From Carnobacterium sp. CP1 (lineage in GTDB: Bacteria; Bacillota; Bacilli; Lactobacillales; Carnobacteriaceae), in assembly GCF_001483965.1 (NCBI RefSeq), contig NZ_CP010796.1, positions 1,967,501 to 2,031,500 of the forward strand: 64,000 nt of DNA. The letters are read 5' to 3'. The notes beneath the pieces were generated by a model. That model did no database searches. It saw nothing but the letters and a program-made list of their open reading frames with translations, and was not told the origin of the DNA. Positions within the stretch are counted from its first letter, which is position 1, and the number at the start of each line of letters is the position of its first letter. Made by a program: the position numbers and the translations under genes. Below are positions 35,619 to 44,338 of the stretch, one piece after another.

Positions 35619-36430
35619 TTGCATTAACGATTGCGGGATCAGATTCAGGCGGCGGCGCTGGGATCCAAGCGGATATAAAAACTTTTCAAGAACTTGGTGT
35701 CTTTGGAACGACAGTAGTAACAGCTTTAACTGCCCAAAATACGCTCGGTGTACATGGCATTTTTGAAGTAACGCCTAGCTTTGTACAGCAACAACTGCAA
35801 AACGTACTAGATGATTTTTCTGTACAAGCAATGAAAACAGGTATGTTGTTTTCGGCTGAGATTATTGAAGTTGTAGCTGGAATTGTACATCAACAAAAAA
35901 TTCCATTGGTCGTCGATCCCGTCATGATTGCAAAAGGCGGGGCAAGTCTATTGCAAGATGCAGCAGTAACGGCATTAATCGAAAAACTTTTACCGAATAC
36001 AACCATTTGCACACCAAACATTCCAGAAGCAGAAATACTAACCGGTATACGCATCAAAGATTCTAAAGATATTGAAAGAGCTGCAGAGCGAATCCTGCAA
36101 ATGGGGGTTCAATGCGTGGTCATAAAAGGCGGGCATTTAGATGAAGATCAGGCGACGGACAGAGTGTATACTCACCAGAAATCTTTTACGATAACGACTC
36201 CTCGTGTCCAAACAAAAGATACACATGGGACAGGTTGTACGTTCTCGGCAGCTCTTACAGCAAATATAGCAAAAGGGCTACCGCTGCAGGAATCGATTAT
36301 TGAAGCGAAAAGATTTATTCACTTAGCTATTTCTACGCCTCTTCATATTGGGAATGGTCATGGACCAACGAATCATTTTGCTTATAAACGCGAGCAAGGA
36401 GTCTGCGAGGTAGAAGTGAATGGATTGTAA
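35615..36430 (+). CDS. thiD: Hydroxymethylpyrimidine (phosphate) kinase
   Basis: 271 aa. N-terminal TIAGSDSGGGAGIQADIKTF and C-terminal TKDTHGTGCTFSAALTANIA are ThiD signatures. It phosphorylates HMP and HMP-P. ATGA overlap with thiM (35615-35618) indicates translational coupling. Homologues can also be pyridoxal kinases, but operon context supports ThiD. Confidence 0.94.
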   Translation: MIALTIAGSDSGGGAGIQADIKTFQELGVFGTTVVTALTAQNTLGVHGIFEVTPSFVQQQLQNVLDDFSVQAMKTGMLFSAEIIEVVAGIVHQQKIPLVVDPVMIAKGGASLLQDAAVTALIEKLLPNTTICTPNIPEAEILTGIRIKDSKDIERAAERILQMGVQCVVIKGGHLDEDQATDRVYTHQKSFTITTPRVQTKDTHGTGCTFSAALTANIAKGLPLQESIIEAKRFIHLAISTPLHIGNGHGPTNHFAYKREQGVCEVEVNGL

Positions 36431-37052
36431 TAGATTGAATGTTTATTTTATAATGGGCACTGTAAACTGCAAAAAAGACCCACTGAAAACGCTCGAAGAA
36501 GCCTTACAAGCGGGAATCACCTGTTTCCAATTACGTGAAAAAGGCGAAGGAGCTTTAATAGGCGCAGCTTATGAAGAGTTTGCCCGTGCTTGCCAAAAAA
36601 TGTGCCAAAGTTACCAAGTGCCGTTTATCGTTAATGATGATGTGGAGCTCGCACTTAAGCTAAACGCTGATGGTATCCATGTCGGCCAAGAAGATCTAGC
36701 CCTTTCGACATTTCGTGAACAAGCAAAAGGAAAAATAGTGGGCGTTTCTGTACACAATTCTAGAGAAATGAAACAAGCTATACTTAACGGAGCAGATTAC
36801 GTGGGAATTGGTCCGATATATAGAACAAAATCTAAAACAGATGCAAAACCTCCTGCTGGATTGCCTTTTTTAAGTGCGATGCGAAAACAGGCTGGCAATT
36901 TCCCAATTGTTGGCATAGGAGGAATTACAGAAGAAAATGCTAGTGCTGTTCGTTCTTCAGGAGCAGACGGCGTGTCGGTTATTTCAGTTATCTGCCACAG
37001 CAAAGATATTAAGCAAACGGTTGAGAATCTGCTTTTAGAAAATATAAATTGA
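36420..37052 (+). CDS. thiE: Thiamine-phosphate synthase
   Basis: 210 aa TIM barrel. Motifs: FQLREKGEG (about 38), NDDVELALKLNADGIHVGQED (about 62-82), GVSVHN, and YVGIGPIYRTKSKTDA (about 122), closing with GIGGITEENA. It joins HMP-PP and thiazole-P. It overlaps thiD by 11 bp. With no thiC or thiG in the window, the operon is salvage-only here. Confidence 0.94.
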   Translation: MDCNRLNVYFIMGTVNCKKDPLKTLEEALQAGITCFQLREKGEGALIGAAYEEFARACQKMCQSYQVPFIVNDDVELALKLNADGIHVGQEDLALSTFREQAKGKIVGVSVHNSREMKQAILNGADYVGIGPIYRTKSKTDAKPPAGLPFLSAMRKQAGNFPIVGIGGITEENASAVRSSGADGVSVISVICHSKDIKQTVENLLLENIN

Positions 37053-37069
37053 TTGTTTAGGACGAACAA

Positions 37070-37111
37070 AAAAAGAGTTTGCATCATTAAATTGTTATGC
37101 AAACTCTTTTT
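37070..37111 (+). terminator. Terminator of thi operon
   Basis: AAAAAGAGTTTGCAT / ATGCAAACTCTTTTT perfect 15-bp stem. Confidence 0.9.
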
Positions 37112-37186
37112 ACTGTAAAATTGATTGAAGTTATGGAAAGTAAAAATAAAGTTGTCATTATTTTATGAAAAGAGGAGCATGGTTCT

Positions 37187-37258
37187 ATGGGATTTAGTTT
37201 GTTTTTATTGTGTTTTTTATTCATAGTTATCTTTATTCTGAGAAATAAAAAAAAGTAA
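37187..37258 (+). CDS. Tiny hydrophobic peptide (23 aa)
   Basis: 23 codons: MGFSLFLLCFLFIVIFIL followed by RNKKK and stop. AGAGGAG lies 9 bp before the ATG. One transmembrane helix with a basic tail, the general shape of type I toxin peptides or small regulatory membrane peptides; no antisense RNA was identified. The assignment as a gene rests on the binding site and amphipathic layout only. Confidence 0.4.
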   Translation: MGFSLFLLCFLFIVIFILRNKKK

Positions 37259-37369
37259 TATAATAGCCCAAATTAGTTTTGTGTATATGTCATTTTATTT
37301 AAGAAGGTATGAATATAGTGTCTTCCTTCAAAAACCTCTTTATTATTCATTCATATCAAATTTGAGAGT

Positions 37370-37684
37370 TTACTTTTCTATTCTATTCCGATATACAACT
37401 AAAGTTATGCCGTTCAATACAATGGTAACGATTAAAAGAATTGCTGCTGCTTTAGCTATGGTACCAATTGTATCCATCAACGCACTTAAGTCATTAATTT
37501 CTACCAAATGAGAACTATAGACAAGCTGTAAATAGAGTGAAATAGCACAAGCACTAACGCTCATAATAGAAAGAGTCACCCAGTTTTTATTGTTATTTTT
37601 TTTATGTCTCACAAGATTAATAATTGGGAGAATCCAAGCAGTTAATCCCAATGCCAAACTTCCTAAAATAAGTAAATTAACCAT
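37370..37684 (-). CDS. Small membrane protein (104 aa)
   Basis: 104 aa with three hydrophobic segments (about 3-24, 37-57 and 74-96) separated by a basic loop (RHKKNNNKN). GAGGAG precedes the ATG on the minus strand. No family recognised. Confidence 0.55.
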   Translation of the reverse strand: MVNLLILGSLALGLTAWILPIINLVRHKKNNNKNWVTLSIMSVSACAISLYLQLVYSSHLVEINDLSALMDTIGTIAKAAAILLIVTIVLNGITLVVYRNRIEK

Positions 37685-37826
37685 ATCTAATCCTCCTCTT
37701 AATATACTTAATTCTTAGTATACACATATCATGGACAGTCAGGTATTATTAAGATGAATTGATTATAGAAAATAAACTGCTCTTAGCACATTCATTATCA
37801 TTTTTACTGAAAAGGTGGGAATAACA

Positions 37827-37913
37827 ATGAGAAAAAAACTAACTTATTCGGTAAAGAAGCAATTAGAATCTTTTTTTGATTTAATAGGAACAGTTATTTG
37901 CTCTATATTTTAA
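37827..37913 (+). CDS. Small peptide (28 aa)
   Basis: 28 codons, MRKKLTYSVKKQLESFFDLI then GTVICSIF. AAAGGTGGG lies 7 bp before the ATG and a 15-bp hairpin follows 30 bp after the stop. Basic head and hydrophobic tail. It could be a peptide or merely part of a small RNA. Confidence 0.35.
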   Translation: MRKKLTYSVKKQLESFFDLIGTVICSIF

Positions 37914-37943
37914 TACCTTCACTTTCGATCAATAGAAAGAGAT

Positions 37944-37980
37944 GTAACAGCAGCAATCCTTTAGAGATTGCTGCTGTTAC
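37944..37980 (+). terminator. Hairpin after 28-aa ORF
   Basis: Perfect 15-bp stem GTAACAGCAGCAATC / GATTGCTGCTGTTAC, loop 7, followed by the modestly T-rich TATTTAT. Confidence 0.65.
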
Positions 37981-38160
37981 TATTTATAAAAATATTATTT
38001 GTCCAACTGAGATTGTTTAAAGGCTATTGTTAGGATTTACAAACAAGGCTATGGTAAAATTTTTAAGGAAATACATAAAAGATCAACACATGGGTTTTAT
38101 ACTGTGCTGTCCTTAAAAATTAAGGGCGGCACAGATTTAGCTAAATAGAAGGAGAAATTT

Positions 38161-38946
38161 ATGGATAAAGAAACGGAAAAAACATTGATGCGTAAAGTGA
38201 AGAAACACAAAAAATGGTATGAAGGAGTATTTATTAATCCGATATACCGAATAGTAAACAATAAGCCTTACTACATGGCGGGGTTCACTGTAAACGATAA
38301 GCCCAGAGCAACAGCCTATTTGACAACAGTAGGAGAAGAGGATAAAGAAGAAGCTTACGCTGCACAGTCTTCGCTCTCGTTGTTTTCTGATGTTAGCAAC
38401 AATATTTTTAGTATTGGTGGAGATCATTTAAAGATAGATTCCAATTACTATATAAAACCTTTAGAAATTCCAGTAAATACGAAGGATTTAAAAGTATTGG
38501 CAGGTCATGAAGCGTTCAAAGACCTATGGAATATGCAACAGAAATTCAATAGGTTGATCCTCGAATTTCAAAGGTATTACGATGAATTATTGATAAGAGG
38601 AGAATTAACGGGTGAAGATATCGAAAAAGGCATTGAAACAGCGAACTGGGTCAATCTATATCAGTTTGAAACCATTAGTATTTTAGTAAAGCGAAATGAA
38701 GATATTCGAGCCTATTCTGCTTATTTGAAAACGACGAAACAATGGAAGAAGCTCTCACGCAATCAAAAAATATTTGTTGAAAAAATAGCCGGGGCTGTAG
38801 GAGAATTGGAAAATAATATCCGTTCGCTGGATTTGATCATCGTTGAGGACGTTGAAAAAATGATTGCACTAAACCTTGAAAAGGCTAAAAATGATTTGAA
38901 AACGGGTATTGAAAAGCAAAAAAGTTATATTCGTTACCCTTCATAA
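38161..38946 (+). CDS. Hypothetical protein
   Basis: 261 aa, no recognised family. The N-terminal domain (1-90) is alpha/beta (KKWYEGVFINPIYRIVNNKP); the C-terminal half is helical and charged (LWNMQQKFNRLILEFQRYYDE, then EDVEKMIALNLEKAKNDLK). No signal or membrane segment. AGAAGGAG is 6 bp before the ATG. A 13-bp hairpin (38102-38134) precedes it. Confidence 0.55.
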   Translation: MDKETEKTLMRKVKKHKKWYEGVFINPIYRIVNNKPYYMAGFTVNDKPRATAYLTTVGEEDKEEAYAAQSSLSLFSDVSNNIFSIGGDHLKIDSNYYIKPLEIPVNTKDLKVLAGHEAFKDLWNMQQKFNRLILEFQRYYDELLIRGELTGEDIEKGIETANWVNLYQFETISILVKRNEDIRAYSAYLKTTKQWKKLSRNQKIFVEKIAGAVGELENNIRSLDLIIVEDVEKMIALNLEKAKNDLKTGIEKQKSYIRYPS

Positions 38947-39157
38947 GAAGCATTGGACAGGAATAATATGTACGCCGCTAAAGGCAATAGTTAGAAGACG
39001 GTTTTACTTTAGTTTTCATAAAAAATTGCTGAAGTATTATAAGGGCTTTTTTACATAAAAAACAAAAAGGTGTTTTTAAAAACTACTGTCTAAAGTGAAA
39101 AGATTAGTGACAAACGTCTATTTTAATAGAGATCTAAAAGAGAAAAGGAGCGCCCAT

Positions 39158-39334
39158 ATGAATAAAAAAATAAAATCGAAAAATTATTGGACAATTGTTT
39201 TTATTTATACTGCGGTAGTCTATGGTTTGAAATATTTTTACCCTTCTGTTGGGGAATTTTTTATTCAAGTAGGGTATTTAGCGATAGTTGTAGGTGTTGT
39301 TTATTTTGGTACCTCGTTTATTAAGAGAAGGTGA
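39158..39334 (+). CDS. Small membrane protein (58 aa)
   Basis: 58 aa with AAAAGGAG 8 bp before the ATG. Basic start MNKKIKSKNYW and two hydrophobic helices (TIVFIYTAVVYGLKYF and VGYLAIVVGVVYFGTSF) ending IKRR. Function unknown. Followed closely by an interrupted small ORF. Confidence 0.5.
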   Translation: MNKKIKSKNYWTIVFIYTAVVYGLKYFYPSVGEFFIQVGYLAIVVGVVYFGTSFIKRR

Positions 39335-39339
39335 TTCCA

Positions 39340-39510
39340 ATGAGAACTAAACCATAAATTATGGTTAGTTTAGTATTAGCTTCATTAGCATTTGTAGTAA
39401 GAAGTAGCATTGGTTTTTCAGCTACTGTAGACCACGTAGTCTTAGGAGCTTTTGTTTTATTGGGATGCTGGTTCTCCTACAGAAACTACAAGAAACGTGA
39501 CAAAGATTAA
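39340..39510 (+). pseudogene. Small membrane-peptide ORF with in-frame stop
   Basis: AGAAGGTG precedes the ATG at 39340, but TAA follows after five codons (39355). The frame then continues from ATG 39361 for 49 codons: MVSLVLASLAFVVRSSIGFS, with a second helix and a basic tail (KKRDKD). A single AAA-to-TAA change would explain the break. Reinitiation at 39361 is possible. Confidence 0.4.
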
Positions 39511-39589
39511 ACTTGTTAAGAATTCTGAAATTTTTAAATAAGCAACAATAACTGCTTTCGTAAAAAAATATGTACTTTTGTATATGAAA

Positions 39590-39620
39590 AAAGACCGAGA
39601 CGTTTTTGTCTCGGTCTTAA
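39590..39620. terminator. Bidirectional terminator
   Basis: AAGACCGAGAC / GTCTCGGTCTT stem with A and T flanks. Serves the NCS2 permease gene on the minus strand. Confidence 0.85.
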
Positions 39621-39639
39621 TTTTTGTAAAATTTCTTAT

Positions 39640-40959
39640 TTAATTTTGAGGCAAGACTTTGTTCAAGATAATAGCGGTTAAAGCGGCTATTGCTATTGGA
39701 GAGCCAAAAAGGTATTGAATCATGGTAGGCAAGGTATCTAAGTAATCAGTTGGCAGAAACGTCAAGGCCACTACCAATAGAATTGGAATAGAGACAACAT
39801 AGGTTTCTTTTTGTCCAATTTGTTCTTGTTTTAGGACTTGAAAGCCGCTCATCGCAATGACTCCGCATACGAGTGCAAATACACCGCCAATAACAGCAGA
39901 AGGAACAGAGGAAATCAAAGCGGATAATTTGCCCGATAAGCCAAAAACAATAAATAATCCGCCAGCAGCTAAAAAGACTCGCCGGCTAGCAATACCCGTA
40001 ATAGAAATGATACCAGCATTGGAAGAATAACCTGTTACAGGTGTGGTGCCGAAAAGAGCAGCCGTCATGCAACCCAATCCTTCGCCGATAACCCCGCGGT
40101 TGATGGAATCTTTATTAAGAGGGGTGTTTGTAACATTGCTGACGGCCAGCCAAGTGCCAGTTGTTTCAGCAATTAAGACGATATAAATGATCAGCATGGT
40201 CACGATCGCGGAGAAATCAAAAGAAAACGTGAAATCTTTGAAGATGAATTGCGGCATAGAAAACCATTTTGCCTCTGCCACTGAAGTTAAGTCTAGCATC
40301 CCCATAAATCCAGCCAGAATACTGCCGGCAAACAGGGCAGTAATAACAGAAGCAATGCGGAAAATACGGCCGCTTTTAGATGAGTGGTTTCCTAAAATAG
40401 AGCAGCCGATCATAATGGCTCCAGTTATAAGTGCCAAGAAAATATTTTGCCCGATTGATCCAACAGCACTGTTGTAAATATTGTCATTCACAGCAGCAGG
40501 CATCAAGGACAGGCCGACACAAAAAATAATGGTACCACCTACCGCAGATGGAACAAAGGAATCAATAAATTTATGAAACAAGCCTGTGAAACCTAGGATC
40601 GTTACCACGATCGCACCTAAAAAACTCGCGCCCATTGCTGCACCCCAGCCCTCCATGCCACCGCCATTGGCCAACGTAATTCCGGCAATAGCGCCAATGG
40701 GAATAAAAGAAGCGCCTTGTGCAACCGGCATTTTCATCAGCAAACCAGATTGGATGATAGTAGCGATGCCAGCAGCAATGAAAGTCGATTGAATCAAGAT
40801 AGCTGACTGACTAGCAGAGAAGCCAACAGTCAAAGCAACGATGAATGGAACAACATAGACATCCATCGCCAGCAAGTGCTGCAACCCAAGTAAAAAACTT
40901 TGTTTCCAAGATATGGGCTCTTCTGTGCCCACTGTTAAAATCGTTTGAGTAGTTTCCAT
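39640..40959 (-). CDS. NCS2-family purine/xanthine permease
   Basis: 439 aa with 12-14 transmembrane segments. The nucleobase-ascorbate transporter signature appears as SSNAGIISITGIASR (about 311), matching NxGxxxxTG. N-terminal region SFLLGLQHLLAMDVYVVPF fits the family. The ATG at 40959 is used; a longer frame runs into guaD. It lies 19 bp after guaD, so it probably imports guanine, xanthine or a related base for or from that enzyme; exact base unknown. Confidence 0.88.
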   Translation of the reverse strand: METTQTILTVGTEEPISWKQSFLLGLQHLLAMDVYVVPFIVALTVGFSASQSAILIQSTFIAAGIATIIQSGLLMKMPVAQGASFIPIGAIAGITLANGGGMEGWGAAMGASFLGAIVVTILGFTGLFHKFIDSFVPSAVGGTIIFCVGLSLMPAAVNDNIYNSAVGSIGQNIFLALITGAIMIGCSILGNHSSKSGRIFRIASVITALFAGSILAGFMGMLDLTSVAEAKWFSMPQFIFKDFTFSFDFSAIVTMLIIYIVLIAETTGTWLAVSNVTNTPLNKDSINRGVIGEGLGCMTAALFGTTPVTGYSSNAGIISITGIASRRVFLAAGGLFIVFGLSGKLSALISSVPSAVIGGVFALVCGVIAMSGFQVLKQEQIGQKETYVVSIPILLVVALTFLPTDYLDTLPTMIQYLFGSPIAIAALTAIILNKVLPQN

Positions 40960-40978
40960 TTCGTATGCAATCTCCTTT

Positions 40979-42340
40979 TTATTTGCTGATTTGTTTTCCT
41001 TGAACCCATACAGAGACGATATTTTCACGCTTTGTTAAGTAAAGCAGCTTTTGGAAAATATCATCTAAGGGTTCTATTTTTTCGAAAATCGGCATTGAAG
41101 CTTGAGGAACAGTCGTGTCGATCACTTGGGCATCAAAAGCGTAATTTTCTGCAAGTCGTCCGATTGGCAGGCTGACACTTTCTCCGCCACCAGCTGTTGC
41201 GAAATAAAAGGCTTCTTTAGCTGTGATACGAGAGTTTTTCATTCCACGTTCTTTAGGGTCCTTCTTCGTGTCCACACCATCTTCAAGCATGCGAGAGGAT
41301 ATAACTGCTTGGCGTATTGCAGAGTAGATACTTGGGTCGTATCCTCCAGAAAGGTCTGTTCCCAATCCGACTTCAACCCCAAGATCGTGAAACTGTTTGA
41401 TGGGAATTACGCTGTTCGCAAAATAAGCGTTAGAGACGGGGCAATGGGCAATAGCTGTGCCTTTCTCTTCAAATGTCAGAGCATCCGCCTCGCTTAAAAA
41501 ATTGCAATGAGCCATAACGGACTTTTCTCTTAATAAACCAAAGTCATTCAGGACTTGGGCATCATTTTTACCAAATCGATTCTTGACGTAACCATGTTCC
41601 CAATCGCTTTCGCTACAATGACTGGTCACATGCACATCATAAGTCTCCGCCAATTGCCCTAAACCTGCTAAAGCGGTATCGGTACAGCTTGGCACAAATC
41701 GAGGAGTGACAACGGGGTAAACACCTTGTGTTGTTTCAGAATGCAAAGTTTTGACACGTTGAATGAAACGTTCTGTATCTGCCAGTGCAGTTTGTGTGTC
41801 TTGATCACGATAATAGTCAGGATTTTGTTCAGGATCATCCATTACGACTTTGCCAACCAATCCGCGCTGACCTTTTTTTGCGCAGATCTCAGCTAATTTA
41901 TAGCTAGCTTCTTCATGAACTGTCGCGAAATAAAGTCCAGTTGTTGTTCCATTTGCCAGCAAAGTATCCACCAAGTGAGAATAGACTTTTTCAGCAAAGG
42001 CGGTGTCTTCAAATTTTGATTCTAGTGGAAAAGTATATGTATTTAACCATTGGTGCAAAGGAATATCTAGTGCTGTTCCGCTTTGTGCCCATTGAGGAGC
42101 ATGAATATGTAAATCGATAAATCCTGGTAAGAGGTATTGGCCTTCAGATAATTCAATTAACTTACCTTCTTTTTTTGCTTCTTGAAGAGTCGATTGATAT
42201 AACGAGTTCGACGGAGCCAAACGTTTTGCGATCATTCCTTTATTATCTAGGCAGTAGAGATAGTGTTCTAATATTTCAATCTTATGAGCAGAAATGCTAG
42301 AAAAACCTGTCCCTTTTAAAACCTTAACAATGTTCTCCAA
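40979..42340 (-). CDS. guaD: Guanine deaminase
   Basis: 453 aa amidohydrolase. Zinc motif PGFIDLHIHAPQ (about 73) is the guanine-deaminase signature; further ligands in HCSESDWE (about 221), MAHCNFL (about 259) and GTDLSGG (about 310). It hydrolyses guanine to xanthine and ammonia. TTG start at 42340 with GGAG 6 bp upstream. First gene of an operon with the NCS2 permease. Promoter and PurBox-like site upstream. Confidence 0.93.
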   Translation of the reverse strand: MENIVKVLKGTGFSSISAHKIEILEHYLYCLDNKGMIAKRLAPSNSLYQSTLQEAKKEGKLIELSEGQYLLPGFIDLHIHAPQWAQSGTALDIPLHQWLNTYTFPLESKFEDTAFAEKVYSHLVDTLLANGTTTGLYFATVHEEASYKLAEICAKKGQRGLVGKVVMDDPEQNPDYYRDQDTQTALADTERFIQRVKTLHSETTQGVYPVVTPRFVPSCTDTALAGLGQLAETYDVHVTSHCSESDWEHGYVKNRFGKNDAQVLNDFGLLREKSVMAHCNFLSEADALTFEEKGTAIAHCPVSNAYFANSVIPIKQFHDLGVEVGLGTDLSGGYDPSIYSAIRQAVISSRMLEDGVDTKKDPKERGMKNSRITAKEAFYFATAGGGESVSLPIGRLAENYAFDAQVIDTTVPQASMPIFEKIEPLDDIFQKLLYLTKRENIVSVWVQGKQISK

Positions 42341-42377
42341 AATTCTCTCCTTCGTTCGTTTTATTTGTACAATTTTT

Positions 42378-42407
42378 ATTATATAGGATATAAAACTGAT
42401 AAGTCAA
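42378..42407 (-). promoter_or_regulatory. Promoter of guaD operon
   Basis: Minus strand -35 TTGACT (42407-42402), 18-bp spacer, -10 TATAAT (42383-42378). Confidence 0.65.
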
Positions 42408-42440
42408 CAGTAATTACGAATTATGAATGGAGTGTCCGAT

Positions 42441-42454
42441 TGTATTGTTCGTGT
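42441..42454 (-). promoter_or_regulatory. PurBox-like site upstream of guaD
   Basis: On the minus strand ACACGAACAATACA, with the PurBox core CGAAC. It lies about 70-80 bp before the predicted start point, close to the distance reported for PurR-activated promoters in lactococci. Confidence 0.45.
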
Positions 42455-42571
42455 ATTCGCCCGTAGTTCAAACTGCATATTCACTTATTGAGATTAACGG
42501 CCCTTTAAGTCATAATAGATTCAATAGAAGTTTTTAACGTTTTAAACCAAACATACATAGGGGTGAATTTG

Positions 42572-43453
42572 ATGATTGAAGAGTATCAAGCTTTACAAGA
42601 AGAAATAAAATCACTGTTAAAAAAAGAGGCAAATTCAAAAATAAGATTTGAAGAAAATACTATACGGTATGAGGCAGCAAAAGAAACTTTTGCTAAAGAA
42701 AGTGAAGATGTTGAGAAATTACAAGCTGAATCTTTATCAACTTTCTTGAAACGCTTAGTGGGAAGTTACGATAAAAACATCGATAAAGAAATACAAGAAC
42801 AACTTGCTGCTAAAATGGAATTAGATTTATCTTCAGCTCTATTGCTTGAATCTAGAGAACAATTAGGCACTATTCAAACAGCTATTAATCAAACTACTGC
42901 TCGAATCAAGCAATTAAAAGAACTTTTATACAGACAAGATACTAATTTCCGGGAAAAAATCAGTGTAGAAGAAACAAAACGTACTCAACTTAAACAAGAA
43001 CTGAAAGAACTTGATGAAGCGTTAGCAGCTGGAGAAAAAGTATTAGACGGAATAGACTTCGCATTAGATGACTTAGATTCAGCCGATTCTTTTTCAACAT
43101 GGGATATGTTTACAAACAGCAGTCTACTATTCGACATGATGAAATACGATAAAATTGATAAAGCAGAGGCTAAGATGAACCGATTAGAGCAACTCTTAGA
43201 AAATTATACCCAAGAATTAAAAGATCTTTCTTTAGATACTTACCTTAGTTACGAAAAGTTTAGCGGCATGAGTAAAACTTTTGATATTTTCTTTGATAAT
43301 CTTTTCTCTGACTGGGATACAAAGTCAAAAATTGGACGTAATATTGACATGCTTGAAACACTCGAAACAGCTATTGAAGAACTACAAAGTAAACTTGAAA
43401 ACAACAAAGAAGACATTCAAAAACGAATCGAAGAGTCAGAAACCTTGTTTTAG
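42572..43453 (+). CDS. Coiled-coil hypothetical protein
   Basis: 293 aa from ATG 42572 (AGGGG 8 bp upstream). Long heptad-rich segments (about 1-50, 65-150 and 260-293) with a central non-coiled part (DLDSADSFSTWDMFTNSSLLFDM). No signal peptide. It resembles cytoplasmic coiled-coil proteins of unknown role. No partner is evident. Confidence 0.6.
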   Translation: MIEEYQALQEEIKSLLKKEANSKIRFEENTIRYEAAKETFAKESEDVEKLQAESLSTFLKRLVGSYDKNIDKEIQEQLAAKMELDLSSALLLESREQLGTIQTAINQTTARIKQLKELLYRQDTNFREKISVEETKRTQLKQELKELDEALAAGEKVLDGIDFALDDLDSADSFSTWDMFTNSSLLFDMMKYDKIDKAEAKMNRLEQLLENYTQELKDLSLDTYLSYEKFSGMSKTFDIFFDNLFSDWDTKSKIGRNIDMLETLETAIEELQSKLENNKEDIQKRIEESETLF

Positions 43454-43518
43454 AATAAAAGCTAAATTAAAAGGAAAACAAGAAGTGAGAATTTAGCGAC
43501 TGATAATAAATTAAGTGA

Positions 43519-43755
43519 TCGAGTGAATCTAGAGGTTATGTTACTGGTGTTATCGGTACGATTTTCTCGTTAACAGATTCGATTGCGTTAGTATTCATGA
43601 AGTCCTATAAACTTGATGCCAAAGCTATGGAACAAGTTCAACTAAAAATTTCAGCAATGAAAAATGATGACAACCTAGATACTCCAAGTAATCCAGGCTT
43701 AGAAGAACTACCAGGCAGCACAGTCACAGCATTAACAAAAACTGTTAAACAGTGA
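43519..43755 (+). pseudogene. Remnant of a transporter C terminus (GPH-type, tentative)
   Basis: An open frame from 43519 with no start codon or binding site and stops just upstream. It reads RGYVTGVIGTIFSLTDSIAL, a transmembrane segment, then FMKSYKLDAKAMEQVQLKIS and a tail ending TKTVKQ. The YKLD..AMEQVQ pattern after a last helix resembles sugar:cation symporters of the GPH family. The N-terminal 80% or more is missing. Confidence 0.4.
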
Positions 43756-43798
43756 TGAGCTGTAAAAAAGAAAGCTGAACTTGAGTATTCATATATTG

Positions 43799-43845
43799 CA
43801 TCCCTAAAGTTAGAAAAATTCTAACTTTAGGGATGTTTTTATTGT
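43799..43845 (+). terminator. Strong terminator
   Basis: Perfect long stem CATCCCTAAAGTTAGAA / TTCTAACTTTAGGGATG plus T run. It may once have ended the transporter gene. Confidence 0.85.
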
Positions 43846-44000
43846 GTCTAAAAAAATGAAACGGTCTCTTCTCTAGAAAAAGAGCTAAATGATTTTAAAT
43901 AAATTCGTGTAAAGCGAACTTTTTTTGGGAAATAGGTTGCTGATACATAGAATATCATCTATATTGGTAAGTGAGTAAAAAAGGTTAAGGAGGTCTAGGT

Positions 44001-44297
44001 ATGGACTATGAAGCTTATGCTAAGGTAATGAAAGCTTTATCCGATCCTAAACGTGTGAAAATAGTAGATCTGCTTTCTGGTGGCGAATTGTGTGCTTGCG
44101 ATATCTTGGAGCATTTTGACTTTACCCAACCCACTTTATCCCATCATATGAAGGCTCTTCTAAATGCAGATTTAATAACGGTAAAAAAGACTGGAACATG
44201 GCATTATTATTCATTGAACGATGATAAGATGAAACAGTTAGTAACCGATACGATTCATTTAGCTTCTGGCAATACAGGTGTATTTGTGGAGAAGTAG
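44001..44297 (+). CDS. ArsR-family regulator
   Basis: 98 aa winged helix. The alpha-3 region carries ELCACDIL, the CxC thiol pair used by arsenite sensors and related thiol sensors. The recognition helix is FTQPTLSHHMKALLNADLI (about 49-67). It lies 41 bp before a CoA-disulfide-reductase/rhodanese gene on the same strand and probably represses that operon. Inducer (As(III), persulfide or other thiol-reactive species) is not determined. Confidence 0.88.
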   Translation: MDYEAYAKVMKALSDPKRVKIVDLLSGGELCACDILEHFDFTQPTLSHHMKALLNADLITVKKTGTWHYYSLNDDKMKQLVTDTIHLASGNTGVFVEK

Positions 44298-44338
44298 AGT
44301 AAAAGAAGAAAAATTTGCTGGTTACGAGGAGGAAAAAC

